The position numbers and the translations under genes were made by a program. From Nonomuraea thailandensis (lineage in GTDB: Bacteria; Actinomycetota; Actinomycetes; Streptosporangiales; Streptosporangiaceae): a stretch of DNA of 64,000 nucleotides. Under the pieces are notes generated by a model. That model did not search any database and was not told the origin of the DNA. It saw only the letters and a list, made by a program, of their open reading frames with translations. This document shows positions 24,699 through 32,024 of the stretch, piece by piece. The stretch's first letter is position 1, and every line of letters begins with the position of its first letter. The stretch spans positions 4,237,501-4,301,500 of the forward strand of contig NZ_JAMZEB010000002.1 of NCBI RefSeq assembly GCF_024172165.1, given 5' to 3'.

Positions 24699-25862
24699 TC
24701 AGAGCTGTTCGAGCCGGCGGGTCAGGAAGCGCCGCTCGGGGGCCGAGGTGGCCAGCTCCAGCGCCCTGCCGTACGCGGCCCTGGCCTCGGAGCCCCGGCC
24801 GAGCCGCCGCAGCAGCTCGCCGCGGGTGGAGTGGAAGTAGAGGTAGCCGTCGAGGCCGAGCCGGTCGACGGCACGCAGCGCCCCGGCGGGGTCGCCGGCC
24901 TGGGCGAGCGCCACCGCGCGGTTGAGCTCCACCACGGCGGAGCCGGTGAGGCCCGCCAGCCGCCGGTACAGCGCGGCGACCTGCGGCCAGTCGATCCGCT
25001 CACGCGCCTGCAGCGACGCGATCGCGGCCTGGACGACGTAGGCGCCCCGCCCGCCCAGCGCGATGGCCCGGTCGAGCATCGCGCGCCCCTCGGCGATCCG
25101 GCGCTGGTCCCACAGCGACCGGTCCTGGTCGTCGAGCAGCACGAGGTCGTCACCGCGGAAGCGGGCGCGCCGCCGGGCGTGGTGGATCGTCATCAGCGCC
25201 AGCAGGCCGTGCGCCTCCGGCTGGCCGGGCAGCAGCGCGGCCAGCAGCCGGCCCAGGCGCAGGGCTTCCGCGCCGAGGTCGATCCGGCCGCGGTACCCCT
25301 CGTTGTAGATGAGGTAGACCACGGCGAGCACCGCGTCGAGCCGGTCGGGCAGCCGGTGCGCGGCGGGGACGGCGAACGGGATCCCGGTCGCCTTGATCTT
25401 GGCCTTGGCACGGGACAGCCGCCGCTTCATGGTCTCCTCCGAGACCAGGAACGCCCGGGCGATCTCGGCGGTGTCCAGGCCGCCGAGCGCCCGCAGCGTG
25501 AGCGCCACCTGCCCGTCGAGTGGCAGCGCCGGGTGGCAGCAGGCGAAGATCAGCTGCAGCCGCTCGTCCTTGATCACTGTGTCGTCGAGCTCGTCCATGG
25601 CGGCCTCGGGTGTGTGCAGCAGGTGGATCTTCCCGGCGAAGGCGCGCTCCCTGCGCACCCGGTCGATCGCCCGGTTGCGGGCCGTCGTCACCAGCCACGC
25701 GCCCGGCCTGTCCGGCATGCCCGTGGCGGGCCAGCGCTCCGCCGCGATCGCGAACGCCTCCTGCACGGCCTCCTCGGCCAGGTCGAAGTCACCGAGGAAC
25801 CCGACCAGCGAGGCCAGCACCCGGCCCCACTCGTCGCGGAAGACGTCCTCCAGCGTGCTCAG
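24699..25862 (-). CDS. ECF sigma factor with TPR-like C-terminal extension (ECF42-type)
   Basis: About 387 residues. Sigma region 2 is LEDVFRDEWGRVLASLVGFL...EEAVQEAFAIAAERWP with RARNRAIDRVRRE-type -10 recognition; region 4 is VALTLRALGGLDTAEIARAFLVSEETMKRRLSRAKAKI. Then comes the ECF42-specific extension with VVYLIYNEGYRG and TPR-like repeats (LNRAVALAQAGDPAGALRAVD). ECF42 factors have no anti-sigma factor and lie next to YCII/DGPF proteins, as here. No ATG, GTG or TTG exists at the expected start. The frame joins the YCII stop as CTGA, so a CTG start coupled to the upstream gene is proposed; a GTG at about 25829 would truncate region 2. Confidence 0.85.
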   Translation of the reverse strand: MSTLEDVFRDEWGRVLASLVGFLGDFDLAEEAVQEAFAIAAERWPATGMPDRPGAWLVTTARNRAIDRVRRERAFAGKIHLLHTPEAAMDELDDTVIKDERLQLIFACCHPALPLDGQVALTLRALGGLDTAEIARAFLVSEETMKRRLSRAKAKIKATGIPFAVPAAHRLPDRLDAVLAVVYLIYNEGYRGRIDLGAEALRLGRLLAALLPGQPEAHGLLALMTIHHARRRARFRGDDLVLLDDQDRSLWDQRRIAEGRAMLDRAIALGGRGAYVVQAAIASLQARERIDWPQVAALYRRLAGLTGSAVVELNRAVALAQAGDPAGALRAVDRLGLDGYLYFHSTRGELLRRLGRGSEARAAYGRALELATSAPERRFLTRRLEQL

Positions 25863-26197
25863 AGCCGGATCACCGGCCTGACCTCCACCGTCCCGCCGAG
25901 CCTGGCGGCGGGGACGCGCGCCGCCAGCTCGATCGCCTCGTCCAGGTCGGCCGCCTCGACCAGGCAGAACCCGCCGAGCACCTCCTTGGTGTCGGCGAAC
26001 GGCCCGTCGGTCACCAGCGTCCGGCCGCCGGTCACGCGCACGCCGGTCGCCGTCTCGACCGGCTGCAACCGCGCGCCGCCGGCGTAGCGGGGGTCCTCGG
26101 CGAGCGCGTGGTACTCCGCGTACGCCGCCTCGCGCTCCGCCTCCGGCAGGGCGTCGAGGTAGCCGGGCTCCTCGTAGATGATCAGGGCGTACTGCAT
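25859..26197 (-). CDS. YCII/DGPF-domain protein, partner of the ECF42 sigma factor
   Basis: 112 residues, MQYALIIYEEPGYLDALPEAE at the start and the diagnostic TDGPFADTKEVLGGFCLVEA (DGPF motif, about 65-84), ending EVRPVIRL. Fold: dimeric ferredoxin-like YCII. In actinobacteria, DGPF genes directly precede ECF42 sigma genes and the proteins are thought to be linked functionally, though the molecular role is unresolved. The stop codon overlaps the first codon of the sigma gene, so co-translation is near certain. It is divergent from the carboxymuconolactone decarboxylase-like gene at 26351. Confidence 0.9.
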   Translation of the reverse strand: MQYALIIYEEPGYLDALPEAEREAAYAEYHALAEDPRYAGGARLQPVETATGVRVTGGRTLVTDGPFADTKEVLGGFCLVEAADLDEAIELAARVPAARLGGTVEVRPVIRL

Positions 26198-26350
26198 GGC
26201 GGCCTCCGCGGGGACGATGTGGGCTCTCTCCTGTACGACGAACCGGCGACCGCCCAGGGGACACCCTCCGGCATTTCTCCCGGGCCGTCCCCGTGCGCCG
26301 GCCTGCTTCGTCGAGGAGGTGTACCCGTCGAAAACGACAAGGAGATCACC

Positions 26351-26824
26351 ATGGACGCCCGTCTCAACTACGCAGGAAACCCCGTCGGGGCCAAGGTCGC
26401 CAAGTACATCGTCTCAGCGAGCAGGGCCGTGCACGACTCGCCCCTGCCGGCCGCCACCCGCGAGCTGGTGCAACTGCGGGCCAGCCAGATCAACGGCTGC
26501 GCCGTCTGCGTCGACCAGCACACCAAGGACGCCGCGCACGCCGGCGAGACCTCCGTGCGCCTCCACCTGGTCGCGGCCTGGCGCGAGGCCACGGTCTTCA
26601 CCGAGGCCGAGCGCGCCGCGCTGGAGCTGACCGAGCAGGGCACGCGCATCGCCGACGCGGCCGGCGGCGTCACGGACGAGGCCTGGGCCGAGGCCGCCGA
26701 GCACTACGACGAGGAGCAGCTCACCGCGCTGGTGAGCCTGATCGCCCTCATGAACACCTGGAACCGGCTGAACGTCATCACCCGGCAGCCGGCCGGCGGC
26801 TACCAGCCCGGCCAGTGGGGGTGA
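26351..26824 (+). CDS. Carboxymuconolactone decarboxylase/AhpD-like protein
   Basis: 157 residues from ATG 26351 (RBS AAGGAG). Helical AhpD-like fold with the redox-active motif Cys50-x-x-Cys53-x-x-x-His57 in INGCAVCVDQHTKD, and the common opening LNYAGNPVGAKVAKYIVSAS. Such proteins reduce peroxides or act as thiol-disulfide oxidoreductases. ECF41/42 sigma factors frequently control genes of this family, and it is divergent from the ECF42/YCII operon with a 153-bp gap, so it is a probable target of that sigma factor. It is followed by a hairpin terminator. Confidence 0.9.
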   Translation: MDARLNYAGNPVGAKVAKYIVSASRAVHDSPLPAATRELVQLRASQINGCAVCVDQHTKDAAHAGETSVRLHLVAAWREATVFTEAERAALELTEQGTRIADAAGGVTDEAWAEAAEHYDEEQLTALVSLIALMNTWNRLNVITRQPAGGYQPGQWG

Positions 26825-26834
26825 CCGGGCGCTC

Positions 26835-26859
26835 CGGCAGGGAGCTCACGCTCCTGCCG
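26835..26859. terminator. Bidirectional hairpin between convergent genes
   Basis: CGGCAGGGAGC / GCTCCTGCCG with a TCAC loop and one bulged G. It overlaps the last codons of the minus-strand SDR gene (stop at 26846) and follows the AhpD-like gene by 10 bp. Confidence 0.55.
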
Positions 26860-27616
26860 CTTGCAGGCGCGGCCCCAGGAACAGGCCGCCGCTGGCGTCG
26901 ATGACCTGGCCGGTGACCCAGCGCGCGGCGTCGGAGGCGAGGAACGCGACGACGTCGGCCACATCACCGGCCTCCCCCAGCCGGTCGAGCGCCGTCGACC
27001 CGGCGATGAGCTCCGCCACGCCGGGCGCCTCGAAGACCGCCCCGTTGGCGGGCGTGCGGGTGGCGCCGGGAGCGACGGCGTTCACCGTGATGCCGCGGGC
27101 TCCGAGCTCGTTGGCCAGGGTCAGGCTCATCGTCTCGACCGCGCCCTTGGTCATGGCGAACGACGTCTGGACGGGGTTGGCCATCCGGGTCGCCACGGAC
27201 GAGATCGTGATGATCCGGCCGCCGTCACGGAGCAGCGGCAGCGCCCGCTGGATGATGAAGTAGGGCGCGCGTACGTTCACGCGGAAGAGCCGGTCGAACT
27301 CGGCCGGTGTCGTGACTCCCATCGGCCCCGCCGGCGGGGCCGCCGCGTTGTTGACCAGGATGTCGAGCGGCCCGCCCGCCAGGGCCGCCTCGACCCCCGC
27401 GAAGAGCGTCTCGACGTCGCCGTCCGCGCCCAGCTCCGCTCCGACGGCGACCGCCCGCCCGCCGCCGCGCTCGATCTCGCCGACCGTCGCCAGCGCGCCG
27501 TCCTTGTCCGTGCCGAAGTGCACGACGACCATCGCCCCTTCGGCCGCCAGCCGGATCGCGATCGCCTGGCCGATGCCGCGCGACGCTCCGGTCACCAGAG
27601 CCGTTCTGCCGTCCAT
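26846..27616 (-). CDS. Short-chain dehydrogenase/reductase with catalytic Tyr replaced by Phe
   Basis: 256 residues, classical SDR. TGASRGIG NAD(P)-binding motif (about 9-16), NNAA motif (about 89-92) and ITISSV with the catalytic Ser (about 140). The usual YxxxK is FAMTK: codon 27158-27160 is TTC, so residue 153 is Phe, with Lys157 kept. The C-terminal GQVIDASGGLFLGPR is normal. Loss of the catalytic Tyr would abolish or alter dehydrogenase activity, so this may be a non-catalytic or changed-function member. Divergent from a TetR gene, with two operator-like dyads between, so it is probably the TetR target. Confidence 0.85.
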   Translation of the reverse strand: MDGRTALVTGASRGIGQAIAIRLAAEGAMVVVHFGTDKDGALATVGEIERGGGRAVAVGAELGADGDVETLFAGVEAALAGGPLDILVNNAAAPPAGPMGVTTPAEFDRLFRVNVRAPYFIIQRALPLLRDGGRIITISSVATRMANPVQTSFAMTKGAVETMSLTLANELGARGITVNAVAPGATRTPANGAVFEAPGVAELIAGSTALDRLGEAGDVADVVAFLASDAARWVTGQVIDASGGLFLGPRLQAAGA

Positions 27617-27636
27617 GTCATTACTCCCATCCGTTA

Positions 27637-27677
27637 GTCACTACCTATCTGGTAGTGACTACCACTGCGGTAGTGTC
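27637..27677. promoter_or_regulatory. Two TetR operator dyads between SDR and tetR
   Basis: Site 1: TAGTCACTACC-tatct-GGTAGTGACTA (27637-27663, perfect 11-bp arms). Site 2: ACTACC-actgc-GGTAGT (27660-27676). Both share the CTACC-N5-GGTAG core; centres are 18 bp apart. Site 2 ends about 7 bp before the tetR start codon. Confidence 0.75.
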
Positions 27678-27683
27678 TACCAC

Positions 27684-28307
27684 ATGACGGATCAGCACTC
27701 AACGCTTCGGGCGCGCAGGCGTGCCCAGACCCAGCGCATGATCCAGGCGCACGCGGTGCGGCTGTTCGCGGAGCGGGGGTACGACGCGACGACCGTGACC
27801 GACGTCGCCGAGGCCGCCGGGGTGTCGCCCATGACCGTCTACCGGCACTTCCCCACCAAGGAGGACCTGGTGCTGACCGACCAGCACGGGCGGCTCGTCG
27901 CCGAGCACCTCGCCGCGCCGGCCGGGGGCGAGCCGCTGGTCCACCGCATCGGCGGCGCGCTCATCGGCTCGGCCGCGGCGCTGACCGACGACGACCGGGA
28001 CAGGGAGTTCCTGCTCACCCGCCTCCGGCTGATGATCTCGACCCCCGCCCTGCGGGCCAGGCACCTGGACAACCAGTACGCCCTGCAGCAGGCGATCATC
28101 GACGCCCTCGGGCAGGAGGCCGCCGATCCCGAGACGGCCTTCCAGGCCCGGGCCGCGGCCAGTGCCTGCCTGGCCGCCCTGCACACGGCGCTGGTGCGCT
28201 GGGCCGAGGACGACGGGCGCAGCGACCTGCCCGATCTGATCGGAAGGGCTCTCGCCGCGGTGTTCGGCCAGAGCCCGCTCTCACCTGGAGGCGCCGCCGG
28301 CCGGTGA
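27684..28307 (+). CDS. TetR-family transcriptional regulator
   Basis: 207 residues from ATG 27684, the first in-frame ATG after the operators. N-terminal helix-turn-helix RRAQTQRMIQAHAVRLFAERGYDATTVTDVAEAAGVSPMTVYRHFPTKED is split here only by the usual TetR pattern: helix 2 DVAEAAGV, recognition helix SPMTVYRHF, about residues 40-60. The ligand domain is helical and not assignable. No clear RBS precedes it. It probably represses itself and the divergent SDR via the paired dyads in the 67-bp gap. Its 3' end overlaps the 3' end of the next, convergent TetR gene by 27 bp. Confidence 0.9.
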   Translation: MTDQHSTLRARRRAQTQRMIQAHAVRLFAERGYDATTVTDVAEAAGVSPMTVYRHFPTKEDLVLTDQHGRLVAEHLAAPAGGEPLVHRIGGALIGSAAALTDDDRDREFLLTRLRLMISTPALRARHLDNQYALQQAIIDALGQEAADPETAFQARAAASACLAALHTALVRWAEDDGRSDLPDLIGRALAAVFGQSPLSPGGAAGR

Positions 28308-28949
28308 GCCCTCGCCGAAGGCGCCGGCGAAGGCGGCCAGGGCCGCCGCCCTGGCGGCCTGGGCGGGCAGGTCCGGGTCCGGTGCCGTGCGGAGCAGCAC
28401 GAGGTGGTGGTAGAGCGGCGCGGTGGCGGCGACGAGCAGCCGCCGCGCGTCGGTGGCCGGGGGCAGCTCGCCGCGCCGGACGGCCCTGGCGACGATGACC
28501 TCGCAGCGGGCGTAGCGGTCCTCCCACAGCCGCCGCAGGCCGCGGGCGGCCTCCTCGGAACGGAACGAGGCGGCGATCAGGGCGGCCGCGATCGACGGCC
28601 GCGCGGTCATGGCGGCCAGGTTCTCGCTGTTCAGCACGGTCAGGTCGCCCAGCAGGGAGCCGGTGTCCTGGGGCTGCCAGTCGTCGTCGCTCGTCGTCGC
28701 CTCCAGGACGTCGGCGAGCAGGCCGCCCACGTCCCGCCAGCGCCGGTACACCGTCGCCCGGTGCACGCCCGCGCGGGCCGCGACGCCGTCCAGGCTGAGC
28801 CCGTCGTAGCCGTGCTCGGCCAGCTCGGCGCGGACCGCGTCGAGCACCTGCGCACGGGTGCGGCCGGTGCGACCGCCAGGGCGGCGCCGGGGCTGCGCGC
28901 TCCCGGACGTCCTCGCCCGGTCTCCGGTTTGCTCCTCGGACGGCGTCAT
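28281..28949 (-). CDS. TetR-family regulator, divergent from the acetyltransferase gene
   Basis: 222 residues with a longer, Arg-rich N-terminal arm (RRRPGGRTGRTRAQVLDAV), then the helix-turn-helix LSLDGVAARAGVHRATVYRRW (about 50-70). The C-terminal domain resembles TetR_C_33-like ligand domains (VIVARAVRRGELPPATDARR). It is divergent from a Vat-like acetyltransferase with a dyad in the 46-bp gap, a classic drug-responsive repressor arrangement. Likely ligand: the drug substrate of the acetyltransferase (inference). Confidence 0.9.
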   Translation of the reverse strand: MTPSEEQTGDRARTSGSAQPRRRPGGRTGRTRAQVLDAVRAELAEHGYDGLSLDGVAARAGVHRATVYRRWRDVGGLLADVLEATTSDDDWQPQDTGSLLGDLTVLNSENLAAMTARPSIAAALIAASFRSEEAARGLRRLWEDRYARCEVIVARAVRRGELPPATDARRLLVAATAPLYHHLVLLRTAPDPDLPAQAARAAALAAFAGAFGEGSPAGGASR

Positions 28950-28959
28950 GCCACCATCC

Positions 28960-28981
28960 TAATGTAAATCTTGTCGCATTA
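28960..28981. promoter_or_regulatory. Probable TetR operator between tetR and the acetyltransferase gene
   Basis: TAATGTAA (28960-28967), 6-bp spacer, TCGCATTA (28974-28981). The arms match at 6 of 8 positions, in an AT-rich island that must also hold both promoters because the whole gap is only 46 bp. Confidence 0.5.
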
Positions 28982-28995
28982 ACGGGGGCTCCGCC

Positions 28996-29652
28996 ATGAA
29001 TCCGCTCGTTCCCGCCGATCCGGCCGTGCTGCACCCGATGCCCGAGCAGCCGCGGGTGGTGCTGCTCCGGCCGCTGGTCAAGTCCCCGTTGATCGAGGTC
29101 GGGGAGTTCTCCTACTACGACGATCCGGACGATCCGACCGCGTTCGAGACGCGCAACGTGCTCTACCACTACGGGCCGGAGAAGCTGGTCATCGGGAAGT
29201 ACTGCGCGCTGGGCACGGGGGTGCGGTTCATCATGAACGGCGCCAACCACCGCATGGACGGCCCCTCGACCTTCCCCTTCCCCACCATGGGCGGCTCGTG
29301 GGCGCAGCACTTCGACCTGCTGACCGGCCTGCCGAGCCGCGGGGACACCGTCGTCGGCAACGACGTCTGGTTCGGGTACGGCGCGACGGTGATGCCGGGC
29401 GTGCGCATCGGGCACGGCGCGATCATCGGCGCCGGCGCCGTGGTCACCTCCGACGTGCCCGACTACGGGATCGTCGGCGGCAACCCGGCGCGGCTCATCC
29501 GCACCCGCCACAGCGCCGGCGACGTCGCCCGGCTGCTGGCCGTGGCCTGGTGGGACTGGCCGGTGGAGCACATCACCGGCCACGTACGGACGATCATGTC
29601 GGGCAGCGTCGCCGACCTGGAGGCCGCCGCCCCGCACGCCGACCGCGGGTGA
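28996..29652 (+). CDS. Xenobiotic O-acetyltransferase, streptogramin A acetyltransferase (Vat) type
   Basis: 218 residues, the normal length of Vat/CatB-type hexapeptide acetyltransferases. Left-handed beta-helix repeats run from about residue 60 (LVIGKYCALGTGVRFIMNG ... TVVGNDVWFGYGATVMPG). The signature FIMNGANHRMDG contains the catalytic His (about residue 83), and VGGNPARLIRTR and WWDWPVEHI close the protein as in Vat enzymes. These transfer acetyl from acetyl-CoA to a hydroxyl of streptogramin A (or, in CatB, chloramphenicol). Divergent from a TetR regulator with an operator in between, which suggests inducible antibiotic resistance or a related xenobiotic/natural product acetylation. 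Confidence 0.9.
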   Translation: MNPLVPADPAVLHPMPEQPRVVLLRPLVKSPLIEVGEFSYYDDPDDPTAFETRNVLYHYGPEKLVIGKYCALGTGVRFIMNGANHRMDGPSTFPFPTMGGSWAQHFDLLTGLPSRGDTVVGNDVWFGYGATVMPGVRIGHGAIIGAGAVVTSDVPDYGIVGGNPARLIRTRHSAGDVARLLAVAWWDWPVEHITGHVRTIMSGSVADLEAAAPHADRG

Positions 29653-29664
29653 GGACCGATCGGG

Positions 29665-30186
29665 TCACGACGAGGGCTGCCCCTCCTCGGCGACGGGCCC
29701 CAGGGGGATGCCGCGCAGGGTGAGGAGCATGAGCAGGACGCAGCACAGGGTCAGGGCGATGTCGGCGACGTTGCCGACGAACAGGTTGCCGTAGCCGATG
29801 AAGTCGACGACGTGGCCCTGGGCGAAGCCCGGCGGGCGGAACAGGCGGTCGAGCAGGTGGGAGGTGGCGCCGCCCAGCAGCCCGCCGAGCACGACCGTCC
29901 AGGCCGGGGAGTGCAGGCGGCGCCCGGCGTACAGGATGCCCGCGACCGCCGCGGTCGTCGTCAGCGTGAACACCCAGGTCACCCCCTCGCCGATCGAGAA
30001 CGCGGCGCCGGAGTTCAGCAGCAGGCGCAGCTCGATCACGCCCGGGATCACCGTGATGGTCCGGCCGTCCGCGAGCGCGGAGACCGCCCACAGCTTGGAC
30101 AACTGGTCCACGAGCAGGACCGCCGCGGCCAGCACCAGCATCCACCCGTACGGCCGCATGCCGCGTGCGGTGCGGTTCTCCGGCAT
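29665..30186 (-). CDS. lspA: Lipoprotein signal peptidase (signal peptidase II)
   Basis: 173 residues from ATG 30186, since the longer frame adds about 67 residues antisense to yciO. Four membrane helices; VDQLSKLWAV, LLNSGAAFSIGEG, GGATSHLLDRLFR (one catalytic Asp region) and the second Asp in GNVADIALTL. LspA cleaves the signal peptide of diacylglyceryl-prolipoproteins, acting after Lgt (7.9 kb). GGATSHLLDR replaces the more usual GGALGNLIDR but keeps the Asp-Arg. It stands alone. Some actinomycetes place extra lspA-like genes near resistance determinants, and this one is 12 bp from the Vat-like gene, convergent. Confidence 0.9.
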   Translation of the reverse strand: MPENRTARGMRPYGWMLVLAAAVLLVDQLSKLWAVSALADGRTITVIPGVIELRLLLNSGAAFSIGEGVTWVFTLTTTAAVAGILYAGRRLHSPAWTVVLGGLLGGATSHLLDRLFRPPGFAQGHVVDFIGYGNLFVGNVADIALTLCCVLLMLLTLRGIPLGPVAEEGQPSS

Positions 30187-30298
30187 GTTCGAACCTCGCC
30201 TTCCCCTGACTGGTTGGGGACGAATGTACCGGCAACGTGGATCAGCCGCGCGGTGCCGGTGTGCCCCGCGAGGGCGGACCGCTTCTAGGATCCCAGGT

Positions 30299-30919
30299 GT
30301 GGCCAAGTACTTCGATCTCCACCCCGACAACCCCCAGCCCCGCCTGATCAGCCAGGTCGTCGAGCTCTTGCACACGGACGGGCTCATCGCGTACCCGACC
30401 GACTCCTGTTACGCCCTGGGCTGCCGGCTGGGCAACAAGGACGGCCTCGACCGGATCAGGGAGGTCCGCGGCCTCGGCACCGACCACCACTTCACCCTGA
30501 TCTGCAGGGACTTCGCCCAGTTCGGCCAGTTCGTTCATGTGAGCAACGCGGTGTTCCGGCTGGTCAAGGCGGCGACGCCGGGCGGTTACACGTTCATCCT
30601 GCCCGCTACCAAGGAGGTGCCGCGGCGGTTGCTGCATCCCAGGAAGAAGACGGTCGGCGTCCGGATCCCCGATCACGTCGTGACGCAGGCGCTGCTGGCC
30701 GAGCTCGGCGAGCCGCTGCTGTCGAGCACCCTGCTGCTGCCGGACGAGACCGATCCGCTGACCCAGGGCTGGGAGATCAAGGAGCGGCTCGACCACGTGG
30801 TGGACGCCGTCATCGACGCCGGCGAGTGCGGCGCCACCCCCACGACCGTCATCGACCTCTCGCAGGACGAGCCCGAGATTCTGAGAAGAGGGACGGGAGA
30901 CCCGTCCCTCTTCGAGTAG
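30299..30919 (+). CDS. yciO: YciO-type member of the Sua5/YciO/YrdC family
   Basis: 206 residues from GTG 30299. The start KYFDLHPDNPQPRLISQVVE, the ATP-site-like YPTDSCYALGCRLGNKDGLD and the string GGYTFILPATKEVPRRLLHP match E. coli YciO almost motif for motif; the end TTVIDLSQDEPEILRRGTGD is also the same. The YrdC fold binds ATP and RNA; TsaC/Sua5 make threonylcarbamoyl-AMP for tRNA t6A37, whereas YciO has weak or different activity. I therefore prefer YciO to TsaC. A terminator stem is built into the last codons. It is monocistronic and divergent from lspA (112 bp). Confidence 0.9.
   Translation: MAKYFDLHPDNPQPRLISQVVELLHTDGLIAYPTDSCYALGCRLGNKDGLDRIREVRGLGTDHHFTLICRDFAQFGQFVHVSNAVFRLVKAATPGGYTFILPATKEVPRRLLHPRKKTVGVRIPDHVVTQALLAELGEPLLSSTLLLPDETDPLTQGWEIKERLDHVVDAVIDAGECGATPTTVIDLSQDEPEILRRGTGDPSLFE
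30885..30913 (+). terminator. Terminator embedded in the yciO 3' coding end
   Basis: Perfect 13-bp stem GAAGAGGGACGGG (30885-30897) / CCCGTCCCTCTTC (30901-30913), 3-nt loop AGA. It encodes the last residues before the stop at 30919. Confidence 0.75.
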
Positions 30920-30935
30920 GGCACAGCGCGACCGA

Positions 30936-31128
30936 TCACTTCAGCCACGGCGTGCGCCGCACGATGGGCAGGCTGCCGGTGCCCGAGCCCGAGCGTGGCG
31001 CCCGCGCCGGCGAGGGCCAGGCCGATGCCGAGCAGGCCGGCCATGAACGGCCAGTCCACCCACGCCTGGCCGGCCAGGCCGGCGGAGAGGGGGCAGGGCC
31101 CGCGGGCGCAGAAAGGTCCTGCCCGCAC
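30936..31128 (-). pseudogene. Possible frameshifted small membrane protein downstream of ppk2
   Basis: Just after the PPK2 stop, the minus strand reads one hydrophobic segment (VDWPFMAGLLGIGLALAGAG, about residues 24-43 from GTG 31128). In that frame it runs on antisense through yciO. A shift in the repeated GGGCTCGGGC near 31000 would instead give a short basic ending (GSLPIVRRTPWLK) with a stop at 30936. This could be a small membrane protein carrying a real or sequencing frameshift, or coincidence. Confidence 0.25.
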
Positions 31129-31132
31129 GCCG

Positions 31133-31927
31133 TCAGCCGAGATCCCCCGTCACGTCGGGCACCGGGGTCTCCACCCTCGGCGGGCGCCGGTACCCCGTCG
31201 GGGCGGGCCGGGCCGGGATCTTCAGCGGCGCGCGCTCCACCTCGCCGTACGGGATCGTGGACAGCAGGTGGGAGATCATGTTGATCCTGGCCCGCCGCTT
31301 GTCCTCGCCCTCCACCTCGTACCACGGCGCCTCGGGGATGTGGGTGTGCACCATCATCTCGTCCTTGGCCCGCGAGTACTCCTCCCAGCGGGTGATCGAC
31401 TCCAGATCCATCGGCGACAGCTTCCAGCGCCGCATCGGGTCCTCCAGCCGGTCGCGGAAGCGGCGCTCCTGCTCGGTGTCGCTGACCGAGAACCAGTACT
31501 TGCGCAGCAGGATGCCGTCCTCCACCAGCAACCGCTCGAAGATCGGGCACTGGTGCAGGAACCGGGTGTACTCCTCCTGGGTGCAGAAGCCCATCACCCG
31601 CTCGACCCCGGCGCGGTTGTACCAGCTCCGGTCGAACAGCGCGATCTCCCCCGCGGCCGGCAGGTGCTGGACGTAACGCTGGAAGTACCACTGCGTACGC
31701 TCGCGCTCGGTGGGCGCGGGCAGCGCGACGATCCTGGTGACGCGCGGGTTGAGGTACTCGGCCACCCGCTGGATCGTGCCTCCCTTGCCGGCGGCGTCCC
31801 GCCCCTCGAAGATCACCACCACGCGGCGCCCCTCGGCCCGCACCCACTCCTGCAGCTTCACCAGCTCCGCCTGCAGCTGGATCAGGCGTTTCTCGTACGG
31901 CTTGCGTCGCAGCCTGCCGGCGCTCAT
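31133..31927 (-). CDS. ppk2: Polyphosphate kinase 2
   Basis: 264 residues from ATG 31927, chosen for RBS GGAGGTG and because the family begins there. Walker A EGRDAAGKGG (residues 41-50), Walker B LFDRSWYNRAGVERVMGF (Asp99), lid loop RWKLSPMDLESITRWEEYSRAKDEM. PPK2 enzymes use polyphosphate to phosphorylate GDP/ADP (or AMP), or run in reverse. The motif set fits the single-domain class that prefers nucleoside diphosphates. It stands alone between yciO and a secreted protein gene. Confidence 0.93.
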   Translation of the reverse strand: MSAGRLRRKPYEKRLIQLQAELVKLQEWVRAEGRRVVVIFEGRDAAGKGGTIQRVAEYLNPRVTRIVALPAPTERERTQWYFQRYVQHLPAAGEIALFDRSWYNRAGVERVMGFCTQEEYTRFLHQCPIFERLLVEDGILLRKYWFSVSDTEQERRFRDRLEDPMRRWKLSPMDLESITRWEEYSRAKDEMMVHTHIPEAPWYEVEGEDKRRARINMISHLLSTIPYGEVERAPLKIPARPAPTGYRRPPRVETPVPDVTGDLG

Positions 31928-32024
31928 GCCCACCACCTCCGTCCCGCCACCGTACGCCGTGCCGCCCGCCTCCACCGCCGCGGGTGTTCGGTCCCAGCCC
32001 GGGCGCCTGGGACCGATCGGCCGT

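Noticed and set aside
30299..30919. Calling the YrdC-fold gene tsaC/sua5 (t6A synthesis)
   Set aside because: The motif sequence follows E. coli YciO throughout, and the gene is not in a prfA/prmC/rpmE neighbourhood.
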